Below, one piece after another: positions 45,670 through 55,600 of a DNA stretch of 64,000 bases. Source of the DNA: G963662905 sp963676725. GTDB taxonomy: Bacteria > Bacteroidota > Bacteroidia > Bacteroidales > WRLA01. The stretch covers positions 620,001 to 684,000 of the forward strand of contig OY781463.1 in NCBI GenBank assembly GCA_963676725.1, given 5' to 3'. The stretch's first letter is position 1, and each line of letters starts with the position of its first letter. A program made the position numbers and the translations under genes. Below the pieces are notes generated by a model. The model was not told the origin of the DNA. It ran no database searches and saw nothing but the letters and a program-made list of their open reading frames with translations.

Positions 45670-46004
45670 AGATTGCTGCCTAAACAGCAAATCATAGGAA
45701 CCAAAGCAGCAAATTGAAAAACCTAAAAATGCCAATCCCCCCTTATGATATTGACCAAAATACTGATCTTGTGTTCCTTTTGTAGGTTTCTCCTCCCAAT
45801 TCCGTCTTTACGACCAGAGACATAAAACAAAGTGGGGTGGCTACGGGAGAAATCTAAATATCAATATATAAAGCAAGCGATTCGAATAAGTATTTATCTA
45901 CCAATCTTAAACAATTTAATAACAGTATTTGGAAATTTAATATAATATTCTTGAAGTATTTTAGTTAAAAGTACAGTAATCCAATGAATTTTTAAATATT
46001 TTAT
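45670..46004. other. Gene-free end of the cassette and flank
   Basis: No coding frame. It contains the partial repeat GGTTTCTCC (45785-45793) and the right inverted repeat (45845-45861), which could form a long-range stem of eleven pairs around a 51-base loop. The remaining 140 bases before the next gene are AT-rich without a recognisable promoter. Confidence 0.6.
45845..45861 (-). repeat. Right 17-base inverted repeat of the cassette
   Basis: Perfect reverse complement of 45188-45204. Confidence 0.9.
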
Positions 46005-47684
46005 ATGATGAAAGCTGTACTGTTCGATCAATCAAAAGGCAACAAACAAAAAGCAACTGCTGCCCTAGGAAGAAATTTTTGGTATATGTTGGTTTTTATT
46101 TTAATCTCTATGGGCGGTTTTTCCCAAACGATTAAAGTGCAAGGCAATATAGACAATGATACAAACTGGAATGTTGATACAGTTCAAATTTATGGGGATG
46201 TAATTGTTGGTAAGGGCGTGAAACTGACTGTTGGTCCGGGTGTTTATATTGAAGCTAAGGATTATTATGGCATTTTTGTGAAGGGGTGCATTGAGGCAAA
46301 AGGGCAACAAAACGACTCTATTACCTTTACGGTTCGTGATACAACTGGATTTTGGACGGATACGACCTCCGTTAAAGGGGGGTGGCATGGGATTTATATT
46401 GTTGGTAAAGATGAAAGCCAAGACTCCTCTGTCTTCAGCTATTGCAATGTGCATTATGGTAAAAACTATGATGATCACGGTAAAGATGTTTGTGGTGGAG
46501 GACTTTATGTATGTAATCATAAGTCTTTGCTGATTACACATTCTCGTTTTACAAATAATATGGTTATCTGTTATGCGGATAGCATAGATGGTCCTTATGG
46601 TGGTGCAGTTTACTGTGAAAACGTGGAAAATGTTCGAATTGATAGCAGCAACTTTATCCGTAATAGGTCCTTTTATTATAGTGGCGCAATCAGAGTAGAT
46701 AAGGGCTGTAAAAACACGATTATATCCCATAATACGTTTATTGGGAATATTGCTTTTTTCTATGATATCATTCCGGGATGGATAATTTACGGAGGTGTTG
46801 GTGCTGCTGTATCCACATCTGATTTGATATATAGTCCGGAGATTAGTGATAATTTTTGTTTTAATAATAAAAGTCCTAATGGTATCATTTATACGAGCAA
46901 TCGATATGCCCGTATTTTCAATAATGTTATTTGTAACAACTGGGGCTGTGGCATTTTTGATGGTCATCAACTCTCCTCCGGCAAGGTGTTTAACAACACA
47001 ATTATCAATAATAAGACAAGAAGCGGCGGTCTTTACCTTTGGTCAAATGTTGATGTATTTAATAATATCTGCTGGGGTAATTCTTACTATGATTGGAAGG
47101 ATTATGACCAGATACAATATCATGGTTCAAAACCTAAATTAATGTATAATTGTGTTCAATATGGCGATGGTGGCGAAGGAGCAATATATGAAGCCCCTGA
47201 ATTTGTAGATCCGTCAGCGGGTGTTGGCCTTTCTTATGATGGTGCAGCAGCAGATTGGGCGCTTCAAAACACATCGCCCTGCATTAATACCGGCACAGAC
47301 GATACAGCCTTTTTAACAATCCCTCCTTTTGATATAATCGGAAGTAAAAGAATATTTGGAAACAGAATTGATATGGGGGCTTATGAAAATCAGGAAATAT
47401 CCGTATATATTGTTGATGATAATGTTCAAAATACTGATTTTGTGCAGGTTTTTCCCAATCCGACAAACTCTTTTGTGACTATAAATTTTAGAAATGCCAT
47501 CGAACAAAAGCCCATAAGTATTAGACTAATCAATGTTATCGGTAATGAGATATACAGTGCTCCTGTCAGTGGAATTGATCAAAGCATGATGCTGGATGTT
47601 TCTGATTGGCCAAAAGGAGTGTATTTCATTGTGATTCAATCTTCAGATCGGGTGATTTCCAAAACAAAATTGATTGTGAATTAA
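46005..47684 (+). CDS. Right-handed beta-helix protein with T9SS sorting domain
   Basis: 559 residues. A long positively charged N-region precedes the signal helix (about 28-41, ending GGFSQ); Met28 could be the true start. Residues about 45-420 form a parallel beta-helix of the pectate-lyase/polysaccharide-lyase type, rich in Asn turns (FNNVICNN, VFNNTIINN) and with the typical lead IYGDVIVGKGVKLTVGPG. The closing block SPCINTGTDD...DMGAYENQ is common in such proteins. The C-terminal 75 residues (VFPNPTNSFVTINF, KGVYFIVI) are a T9SS type A tail. Carbohydrate binding or cleavage is plausible, but no catalytic residues can be named. Confidence 0.87.
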   Translation: MMKAVLFDQSKGNKQKATAALGRNFWYMLVFILISMGGFSQTIKVQGNIDNDTNWNVDTVQIYGDVIVGKGVKLTVGPGVYIEAKDYYGIFVKGCIEAKGQQNDSITFTVRDTTGFWTDTTSVKGGWHGIYIVGKDESQDSSVFSYCNVHYGKNYDDHGKDVCGGGLYVCNHKSLLITHSRFTNNMVICYADSIDGPYGGAVYCENVENVRIDSSNFIRNRSFYYSGAIRVDKGCKNTIISHNTFIGNIAFFYDIIPGWIIYGGVGAAVSTSDLIYSPEISDNFCFNNKSPNGIIYTSNRYARIFNNVICNNWGCGIFDGHQLSSGKVFNNTIINNKTRSGGLYLWSNVDVFNNICWGNSYYDWKDYDQIQYHGSKPKLMYNCVQYGDGGEGAIYEAPEFVDPSAGVGLSYDGAAADWALQNTSPCINTGTDDTAFLTIPPFDIIGSKRIFGNRIDMGAYENQEISVYIVDDNVQNTDFVQVFPNPTNSFVTINFRNAIEQKPISIRLINVIGNEIYSAPVSGIDQSMMLDVSDWPKGVYFIVIQSSDRVISKTKLIVN

Positions 47685-47699
47685 TGAAGTTAAATAAAA

Positions 47700-47730
47700 T
47701 TGGGCTTTGATTTTTAATATTGTACATTTG
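47700..47730 (+). promoter_or_regulatory. Promoter of the T9SS gene at 47766
   Basis: TTG (47700-47702), 20-base spacer, TACATTTG (47723-47730). A leader hairpin TGTTGGG/CCCAACA (47729-47735 with 47749-47755) follows directly before the ATG at 47766. Confidence 0.6.
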
Positions 47731-47765
47731 TTGGGATTTTATCATCAACCCAACATCAAGCCGCA

Positions 47766-49130
47766 ATGAAAAATTTCTTTCTGCTCATCCTTGCATTTTT
47801 AAGCCTGAATAGCTCCGCTCAGGAAATATGGCAAAGGTTTTATAAAGATGCCTACATCAATGATTTCGCATATAGTCTTGATAATGAGTTTGTCATGTGT
47901 GGATACGGCTTTGAGCAGGATACTGCCATTGTTCAGGTTTTTCGCACCGATTCCCTTGGAAATGTTACTTGGAGCAGCGTGATGAAATTCACAGAAACTA
48001 TTCGCTATACCCATATTATATCCCTGCCGGATACCGGTTTTTTGTTTTCTGTTACCGGCGATCAGGTTTTGATATTTTATAAGTACAACAAAAATAATGA
48101 GTTGGAATGGGAAAAACGCATGGAGATTGAAAGCCGTTACCTTCGAAATGTGCAAATGTACTGGGAGGAGGAAAGCAATTCCTGCTTTTTTGTTGTGAAC
48201 GACTGCGATCCGATCTGTTCTGTTTTTATCGGCAAGATGAGCAGCGCGGGCGAATTGATATGGATCCGCGAGCATGAAAGCGGTGATATGCTGGCCTGTG
48301 TTTCAGCCGTACTTTATTCTGAAAATGATTTTTATTTGCTGATGAGCACTGATGACGGTTCCGTTTTGTATAAAACCAATGGTGAAGGACAAAAGTGGTG
48401 GTCGAAAAGTTTGGAATTGGAATTTTATAATAAACCAGCTGATATGATGATAAACCCTGAAGGCAATCTGCAGATGTTGTTTAATACCAGTCCTTCGGAG
48501 CAAATTGTTCTTCTGGAAACAGACTTGAGGGGCAATATTTTTGGGCAAAGAGAATATTCGGAAGACTTGGCTTATGTACTTGCAGCTTCTGCCTGCCGCA
48601 CTGTAATCAATGGAACAGCAATTTTTGGCTCCATGGAAACCCCGGGAATTAGCGGAGTGCAGAATTATATATTAAATCTGGATTCCAATGGCGATAGTCT
48701 TTGGGTGTATCATCCTGAACCCTTAGGGATTCCTGCCGGAATAGTGTGCTGCTCTGATGGAAACCTGGCCTTCCTTACCACTAATGGAGGTCGCCCGCCA
48801 CGCTTGACCAAAATACAATCCGATTGGTTGATGACTTCTGTGGATCAGCCTCAGAAAGACATCAATGCCGGAGCCAATGCTCTACCCAATCCTTTCTCAA
48901 ATCAAACCTGCTTTTATATCGACCTTGAAGTTGCTTCCGCTGCATCCAGTATACAAATCTATGACCTTCAAGGCAGGGAAATTTGCGATATTCCAATCAA
49001 CGGACGCACTCAAGTTCATTGGAATGCCTGCGACAACGATGGTCTGAAAGTGAAAGCCGGACTTTATTTGTATCGGATTTCGAATGGAATTCAGAATACG
49101 CCTTTTAAGAAGATGGTGATTATAAACTAA
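47766..49130 (+). CDS. T9SS-secreted protein, probable beta-propeller
   Basis: 454 residues. Signal peptide to about residue 18 (LNSSAQ). The body (about 20-360) has repeated blade-like segments ending in W (for example GNVTWSSVMKF, NELEWEKRMEI, GELIWIREHESG), as in beta-propellers of this phylum. The C-terminus is a T9SS type A sorting domain (ALPNPFSNQTCFYI, then IYDLQGREI and KAGLYLYRISNG). It lies 81 bases after the preceding T9SS gene, with its own promoter-like site. Binding partner unknown. Confidence 0.85.
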   Translation: MKNFFLLILAFLSLNSSAQEIWQRFYKDAYINDFAYSLDNEFVMCGYGFEQDTAIVQVFRTDSLGNVTWSSVMKFTETIRYTHIISLPDTGFLFSVTGDQVLIFYKYNKNNELEWEKRMEIESRYLRNVQMYWEEESNSCFFVVNDCDPICSVFIGKMSSAGELIWIREHESGDMLACVSAVLYSENDFYLLMSTDDGSVLYKTNGEGQKWWSKSLELEFYNKPADMMINPEGNLQMLFNTSPSEQIVLLETDLRGNIFGQREYSEDLAYVLAASACRTVINGTAIFGSMETPGISGVQNYILNLDSNGDSLWVYHPEPLGIPAGIVCCSDGNLAFLTTNGGRPPRLTKIQSDWLMTSVDQPQKDINAGANALPNPFSNQTCFYIDLEVASAASSIQIYDLQGREICDIPINGRTQVHWNACDNDGLKVKAGLYLYRISNGIQNTPFKKMVIIN

Positions 49131-49607
49131 ATGTCGGAATTGAACTTTAGTATTATTAGGACCATCCGGCTGCCAAGTCGGTGTTTTGCTCCCAACAAAG
49201 AATCTATCGATGAATTTATGCCTTCAAAATGTGCTGATGTCGATGCTCATTTGCCCCTACTTGGTATAGACTTGGTACGGACTTGGCCCTTTCGGTTTCT
49301 CTTTAAAGTAAGTTCTTGTTTTTTATCATACATATCGTTTCAACCGTTGGCGCGAATTTGTAATCCGTGACGCCTTTTCTTTTATTGTGCCTGAGACTCA
49401 AAGCTCATCGGATCAATAATTCAGCAGGCATTTGATCAAAAGAGCACAAAACCACAATCTATAAAGATAAATATTAGACTGTATTTCCTGCCAATTTATG
49501 CTTGACTTTCAGCCTGCAATGCATTCGATAATAATAGCCAAAGGCGATGCCCTTGGCTATTATAATTTGGCCATTCAGGCCGTGTATCTTTTTTGTAAAT
49601 TTCTGGT
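49131..49607. other. Convergent intergenic region with a long hairpin and a degenerate palindrome
   Basis: A 79-codon frame starting directly at 49131 has no protein-like features and is not called. GGCGCG (49349-49354) and CG..CGCC (49367-49373) frame AATTTGTAATC, a degenerate palindrome. A 15-pair hairpin (49531-49545 with 49549-49563) lies before the end of the giant gene. Nothing else was seen. Confidence 0.5.
49531..49563 (-). terminator. Likely terminator hairpin of the second giant gene
   Basis: The left arm 49531-49545 and right arm 49549-49563 match at 14 of 15 positions with a three-base loop. On the minus strand the hairpin is followed by TTATTATCG-like sequence, so the T tract is only moderate; it may work for both convergent transcripts. 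Confidence 0.55.
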
Positions 49608-52600
49608 TTAATCAATGATGATCCGCTTATGCAGCACAAAATCATCACAAATGAAACGGAGAATAAACACCCCTTTTTCCTGCGCAAAGCTGTATTCTTT
49701 GGTGAATGACAGATCTAGGATTTCATTGTAATTATCTCTTCTGATAAGCTTGCCACTAAGATCCAAAATGTCGATACGAAGCAGTTTATTATTATGGCCT
49801 TCAGTATTAAAGTTTAAAGTAAACTGCCCTTTATTTGGATTTGGCCAGATGCTGAGTTTTCCATAATATTCTGTTCCCTTAATATCATCAATACCTGTAG
49901 TAATGATGTAGATCCCACTACTATCGACCACATAATCCAATCCATAAATTGCTGTATCTGCTTGATAAATATTTAGATAATACATACTGTCCATGGGCAA
50001 GCATGGGAGGTCAACCACAATACGATAATCGCCGCCATTTACTTCTGTGAAGCAATAATCGCCCATTGCATCGGTTTTTGTACGCTTGATCACATACCAC
50101 GGACGTGTGTCGTCTTTTTCTGTGCCAAGTTTTTCCAGCGAGATATCTACATTTTTAATCGGCTCTCCTAAAGGATGCTTACTATGATCATCATAATGAA
50201 CATTGCCACAGAGGATGCCATCGCCAACACCACCATTATAAAAGGTGAGTAAATCAATATCGATATTTTCGATACCACTTCCGCTAATGCCCAGACTAGT
50301 ATCAACCAATTGAGCCTGATGCCAATAGGGCGCTTGCTCATACCATGTACGGAAAGTGTTTTCATGGGCTACCGATTCTGCTGAAATCAGATAGAAGGAG
50401 CATGGACTGATATCGTGTAAGACATAATGGCCATCCCCATCGCTATAGGCTGAATCAAAAGCCGGGGAAAGGTGATCATTTTCCCACTTATGGATTTTTA
50501 CTAATGCCTCGGCAATATTCTCTTGGTTTAGAGTGATATGTCCACTGATGTCGATGCCGGGAGTTTCGCCAATTATTATTGTATCACTCGCTGTACAACC
50601 CGATGTATTCATTACTTTCACCCAATAAATACCAGGCATATCGATCATGAGACTGGCTGCATTACTGCCATCTTGCCATTCATAGGAAGCGAAATTACCA
50701 GCATTAAGATAAATTATATCGCCCGGGCATATAGCCGTATCTGCTCCAAGATAGATTGTGGGAAGTTCTGAAATATAGACGTTTTGTGTGCTGCTTCCGC
50801 TGCAATCTTCTCCTGTTGTGATGATCAGTTTTACACTATAATTCCCTGAAGCTGTGAATAAATGTGCCGGATTTTCTTCTGTGGATGTTTGTCCATCACC
50901 GAAATCCCATAACCATGAATTGATGGTCGATCCGCTCGCCTGGCTTTGATCCGTAAACTGAGTGTATTGGCCGCTACAGGTCGATTCATAGCTAAAGGCT
51001 GCCTCAGGCTGATTATTGATCCAAATATTTTTTGAAAAATAACCGCTGCAGCCATTTTCTGTTTCAATGCTCAGTTCAACGAGATAGCTTTGTGCTGCAG
51101 TATATTGATGCTGCGGATTTTGCTCCTCGGAGCTGCTTCCGTCGCCAAAATTCCATGACCAATGCATAATGGGGGATGTAGAGCTTGAAATATCAGTGAA
51201 TGCTGTTGTTTGTCCAAAACAGCCATTATGAATCTCAAATAAAGCTTGAGGTTTTTCTAAAACCTGCACATTATGACTGATAGAGTCGATGCAGCCGTTA
51301 ACATTTTCTGTGATAAGCCAAACAGTATATGAACCACTATTGCTATATGTATGCTGTGGATCTGTTTCTGTGCTGCTTTCTCCATCACCAAAATGCCAAA
51401 ATGTATTTGCGCTTCCACCACTCTGATTGATGAAATTAGTGGGCTCACCCATACAGGCCAGATTAAAACTGAATGCTACTTGTGGAAGCTCAAGTACTTC
51501 TGCTATCCCGTAAATGGTGTCGGTGCAGGCGTTGGTATTGCTTGCAATAAGCATGATCGTATAAGTTCCGGCTTGTGCATATAAATGGTGTGGATGTTCT
51601 TCGGTGGATGTGTTCCCATCGCCAAAATCCCAGAACCATGTTTCTGCTTCCATGCTTTCGTTTATAAATTCGCTCTCTTTTCCGAAGCAAACAGATTCGC
51701 AGGAATATGAAGCCACCGGAGAGGATAAAAGGATAATATCAACTGTATCCCTACTTTCAGGGCAGTATCCATTTGGATCATAAATAGTTAGCTGTAGTTC
51801 TGTTCCGCCTTGGTCGATGTCGTTGGCGCCGGGAGTATACACTGGCCATAAAATATTTGGATCGTTAAATGTTCCATCGCCGCTCGTTGTCCATAAAGGA
51901 TTTTCGCTACTGGCAGGGCTGCCATACAATTCGATTTGATTTCCGGCACAAATTTCCACATCATTGCCTGCAAAAGCAAATTGCATCGGAATAAAATCAA
52001 CACGCATAGTGTCTGTGTGCTCTGCCTGACAAGCTGTTTCGCCCTCAGCAGTCAGCCAAATTTCTACAAAACCTGTTTCCAGATCGCCCTCACCGGGATG
52101 GTAAACATTATGCAGATTTGAAGGGTCATCAAAAACACCATCGCCATCAGTGCCCCAAACAGAGTTGGATGCAAATGTGGTTTCGCCTTCTAAATGAATG
52201 TCATTAATGCTGCATGTGGTGAAATCATCACCGGCAAAAGCTTGAGGCAGATATTGAATGTACAGCATAAGTGAATCTTTATGGTCTATACAAGCACTCG
52301 CAAGGCCATGTGCATTGAGGTAGATCTTAAGGCTTCCGTTCATGATGTCTGTATTCCCGGGACTATAAGTGGCATTTAGGCTTTGATAGTCGTCAAAACT
52401 GCCATCGCCATTTGTGCTCCAAAAGCAGGAAGATGAATTTTCTGTGCTTCCATTTAATGCGATTGTAGCATTTTCACAAACTGTTGCATCTTCACCGGCT
52501 TCGGCAATTGGCGGAGGAATAATGCTAAGGATCAGGCTGTCTGTCGCTTCATCTGTGCATGATGCGGCACCAAAAGCTTTGAGATAGAGTTTCGTGCTTC

Positions 52601-55600
52601 CCATTGCAATGTCATTTTCCCCTGCAGTGTAAATGGCCATGGATGATCCGGGATCGTCAAAGCTGCCATCACCGCTGCTGCCCCATTGCATTCCGGAGGC
52701 ATATTGCACCCAACCGGTCGTCTGGAACGCTCCATCGGAACACATCTCGGAATCTTCGCCCGCATGAGCTTCAGCTAATGGGTCCAAAGTGATTTGTACT
52801 GTGTCGCGAGAAACCTCGCCACAAGGGGAGAGTGGAAAGGCTGTTAAAATTATTTTTGTTGATAATGCTGCAATATCGTTGATCCCGGGGCTATATATTG
52901 TTGTAAGGCTTGCGGCATCATCGAAAGTGCCATCTCCTGTGCTGGTCCAAATAATATGATGCTGATTTTCAGCTGTGCCGTTTAGGCTGAGGCTGGCATT
53001 TTCACAAATATGGGTATCCGCTCCTGCATTAGAAATAGGCAAATAAACCACTTGAACGTCCATTGTGTCTGTTGCATCCCCCAGGCATGGTGCTGTGGCT
53101 TCCGCATTTAGGATAATTTGGAACGAACCGTTAGCAAGATCGTTGCTGCCCGGATGATAAAGCGTTGTTAAGGCGTTGACGTCCTCAAAGTTTCCATCGC
53201 CTGTGCTTTGCCAGTTCCAACTGCCTGCTTCTGCAATTTCGCCATAAAGTTGTAAGCTTCCATTCACACAAACTGAGGTATCTTGCCCAGCAAAAGCTTG
53301 GGGTATTTTTCCGGCGGGAACGGTTTTAATAATTGTATCGCCGCAGCCATTTGCATCAAGAACCACTAATTCTGATTGATAATCGCCTATAATTTCAAAA
53401 ATGTGTTTCGGATTGCTTAAAGCGCTTGTGTTATTGCTTCCGGATGCGGGATCACCAAAATTCCAAGCCCATTGTTCAATCAGTCCTTCATTGCTTTGGG
53501 AAAGATCAAGGAATGAAGTGGAATCGCCCCAACAGGCTGTGTCTGTGAGAAAATCTGCTGTTGGCAATGCAAAAACATGTGCATTTTGTGTCAGGGTATC
53601 TGAACATCCGTTTGTGCTGTAGCTAATCAATTGAACAGGATAATCTCCGGAGGATGGGAATGTATAGCTTGGGTTTTGTGTTGTAGAGGTGTTCCCAGAG
53701 CCAAAATCCCATAAATAACTGTCTATGAGTCCACTATTGATTGTGCTTGCGTCCATAAACTGCATAGGCAGGGCGTCGCAAACTGCATTATAAGTAAAAG
53801 CAGATACGGGAGAAGGATAGACAATGATATTGATCGTAGTATCGAGTATGCGCTCGCACATATTGCTAGTGAACATTGCTTTAATCTTCAGGCTAGTGTC
53901 TGAAGTAATATTGGCGATGCTGTAAAAGAGCGTATCTGCAAATCCACTTTGAGCTGCTGTGAGCGGATCCAGAGCGGTATTGCAGATTGTATAGCTTGCA
54001 TTTTTTTGTGCATGGATAATCTTGATGATTGCGGTTTCCCCGGCACAAAGACCTTCTGGTGCAATTGCTTCTAATGGGCCTGAATAGAAGTAATTTATTT
54101 CTTCGGGGGTGATGCTGCGCGTATAAAAATTGATGTCGTCAAGGCTTATTTGAGCATATTCATCGGTGGAATTTCCCGGACGAGCCATATAAACAACGGG
54201 CAGTTCGTCCAAACCTCCGGGGCTTGATGCGGCATTAATTTGCTGTTCTGTATTCACATAGATTTGATTGCTTTCTCCGGTCCATATAGCGCAGATATGA
54301 TACCAAATGCCCGTGCTCAGGCTTTGGCTTTGTCCTGCAACAGGGCCATTGGCGTCCATCATCTCCAAAGAGCCATCGCTTAATAGATTGACAACACGTC
54401 CAAAATCTCCATTTTCATTGGAGAAAATAGCTGCTTTTGTACTTGGCAGTGCTTGAATTTTCAGCCAAAAACTTATACTGACTTCCTGGTGAAAATTCAG
54501 ATTGAGTGGAGCAATTATATAATCGCTGAGTCCATCAAAGCTATAGGCATTATCAGGCTGATTAAATCGGTCGAAGCTTAGGCTTGCACCATGAACGGTA
54601 CTATTGTAATTGTTTCCGCTCACATCAAGGGCGTTGCCGTGAAACGGATAGGATGCCAGAATCTCTTGATGTATAGAAATTGGTGTGCCTAAATCATTTG
54701 GGGATGGTTTTAATGGAACATTCTGATAAGATGTATCTGTACAGCTATTTGTGTTTTCCACAACAAGTCGCACCAGATGGGTTCCTGCATCATTAAATGT
54801 ATAGTCAGCATTTTGGGTGTTTTCCCCAAAGCTCCATTCCCAGCTTTCAATAGATCCATAATGAGCAGTAGAATTATCGATAAAGTGTGTTGGATAACCA
54901 AAGCATACTGTATCATTGGTAAAATCTGCCAATGGATTTCCGGCAACAATCACCTGAATAGTCGTGTCATCTGTTGAGTTGTAATCATTTGTGATGATAA
55001 GGTTTACTTGATAACTGCCTGCTGAAGCAAAGATATGCTGTGGGTTTTGCTCGCTTGAGCTATTGCCATCGCCAAAATCCCAATTCCAATTGGTGATATT
55101 GCTGCCATTATGCACGCTCAAGTCGGTAAAAAGTGTTGGTGTTCCCAAACAAGCAGTATCTGCCTCAAAGACAGCCATAATATCGTCAATAACCACAGCA
55201 TTTGCAGTAAAGCTCTGCTGGCAACCAAATTCTGTTGTAACGGTCAGTTCAACCGGATAAACGCCCGGTGCACTGTAGCTATGCTGTGGTTCTTGCTCTG
55301 CAGAATTGCTTCCGTCTGCAAAATCCCAGTACCAACTAAGAATATTGCCTTCGGAGGATGTGCTCAGATCGTTGAATTCTGCGGCTTGTCCCACAACTAC
55401 CGTATCCACACTGAAATCCGCAATCGGGATTTCATACACATGCACACTTTGCGCCAGCGTGTCCTTACAGCCATTTGTGTTGGTCACAATGAGTTGGCTT
55501 TCGTAATCTCCTGCGACGCTGTATTTGTGTTTTGTATTTTGAGTTGTGGCATTGCCGCCATCACCGAAACTCCAGTTCCAGTTGTTGATAGCGCCTTCCA

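Larger units (their letters stand above)
45188..45861. mobile_element. Candidate mobile cassette bounded by perfect 17-base inverted repeats
   Basis: ATATTTAGATTTCTCCC at 45188-45204 is the exact reverse complement of 45845-45861. Outside these, the flanks stay related in inverted orientation (a GATT.GAATAA.TATTTAT-like block on each side, offset by about 10 bases). An extra partial copy, GGTTTCTCC (45785-45793), can pair with the right repeat. The 674-base unit encloses one gene (45217-45669) and no transposase, so mobilisation would have to occur in trans. No target-site duplication was identified. Confidence 0.55.

Noticed and set aside
46101..46970. Long minus-strand frame (289 codons) inside the beta-helix gene
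   Set aside because: It lies fully opposite a gene with a clear signal peptide, beta-helix and T9SS tail, and its own translation shows no domain.
49131..49370. 79-codon frame starting right after the T9SS gene stop
   Set aside because: No protein family features, and it ends within the degenerate palindrome; probably chance.
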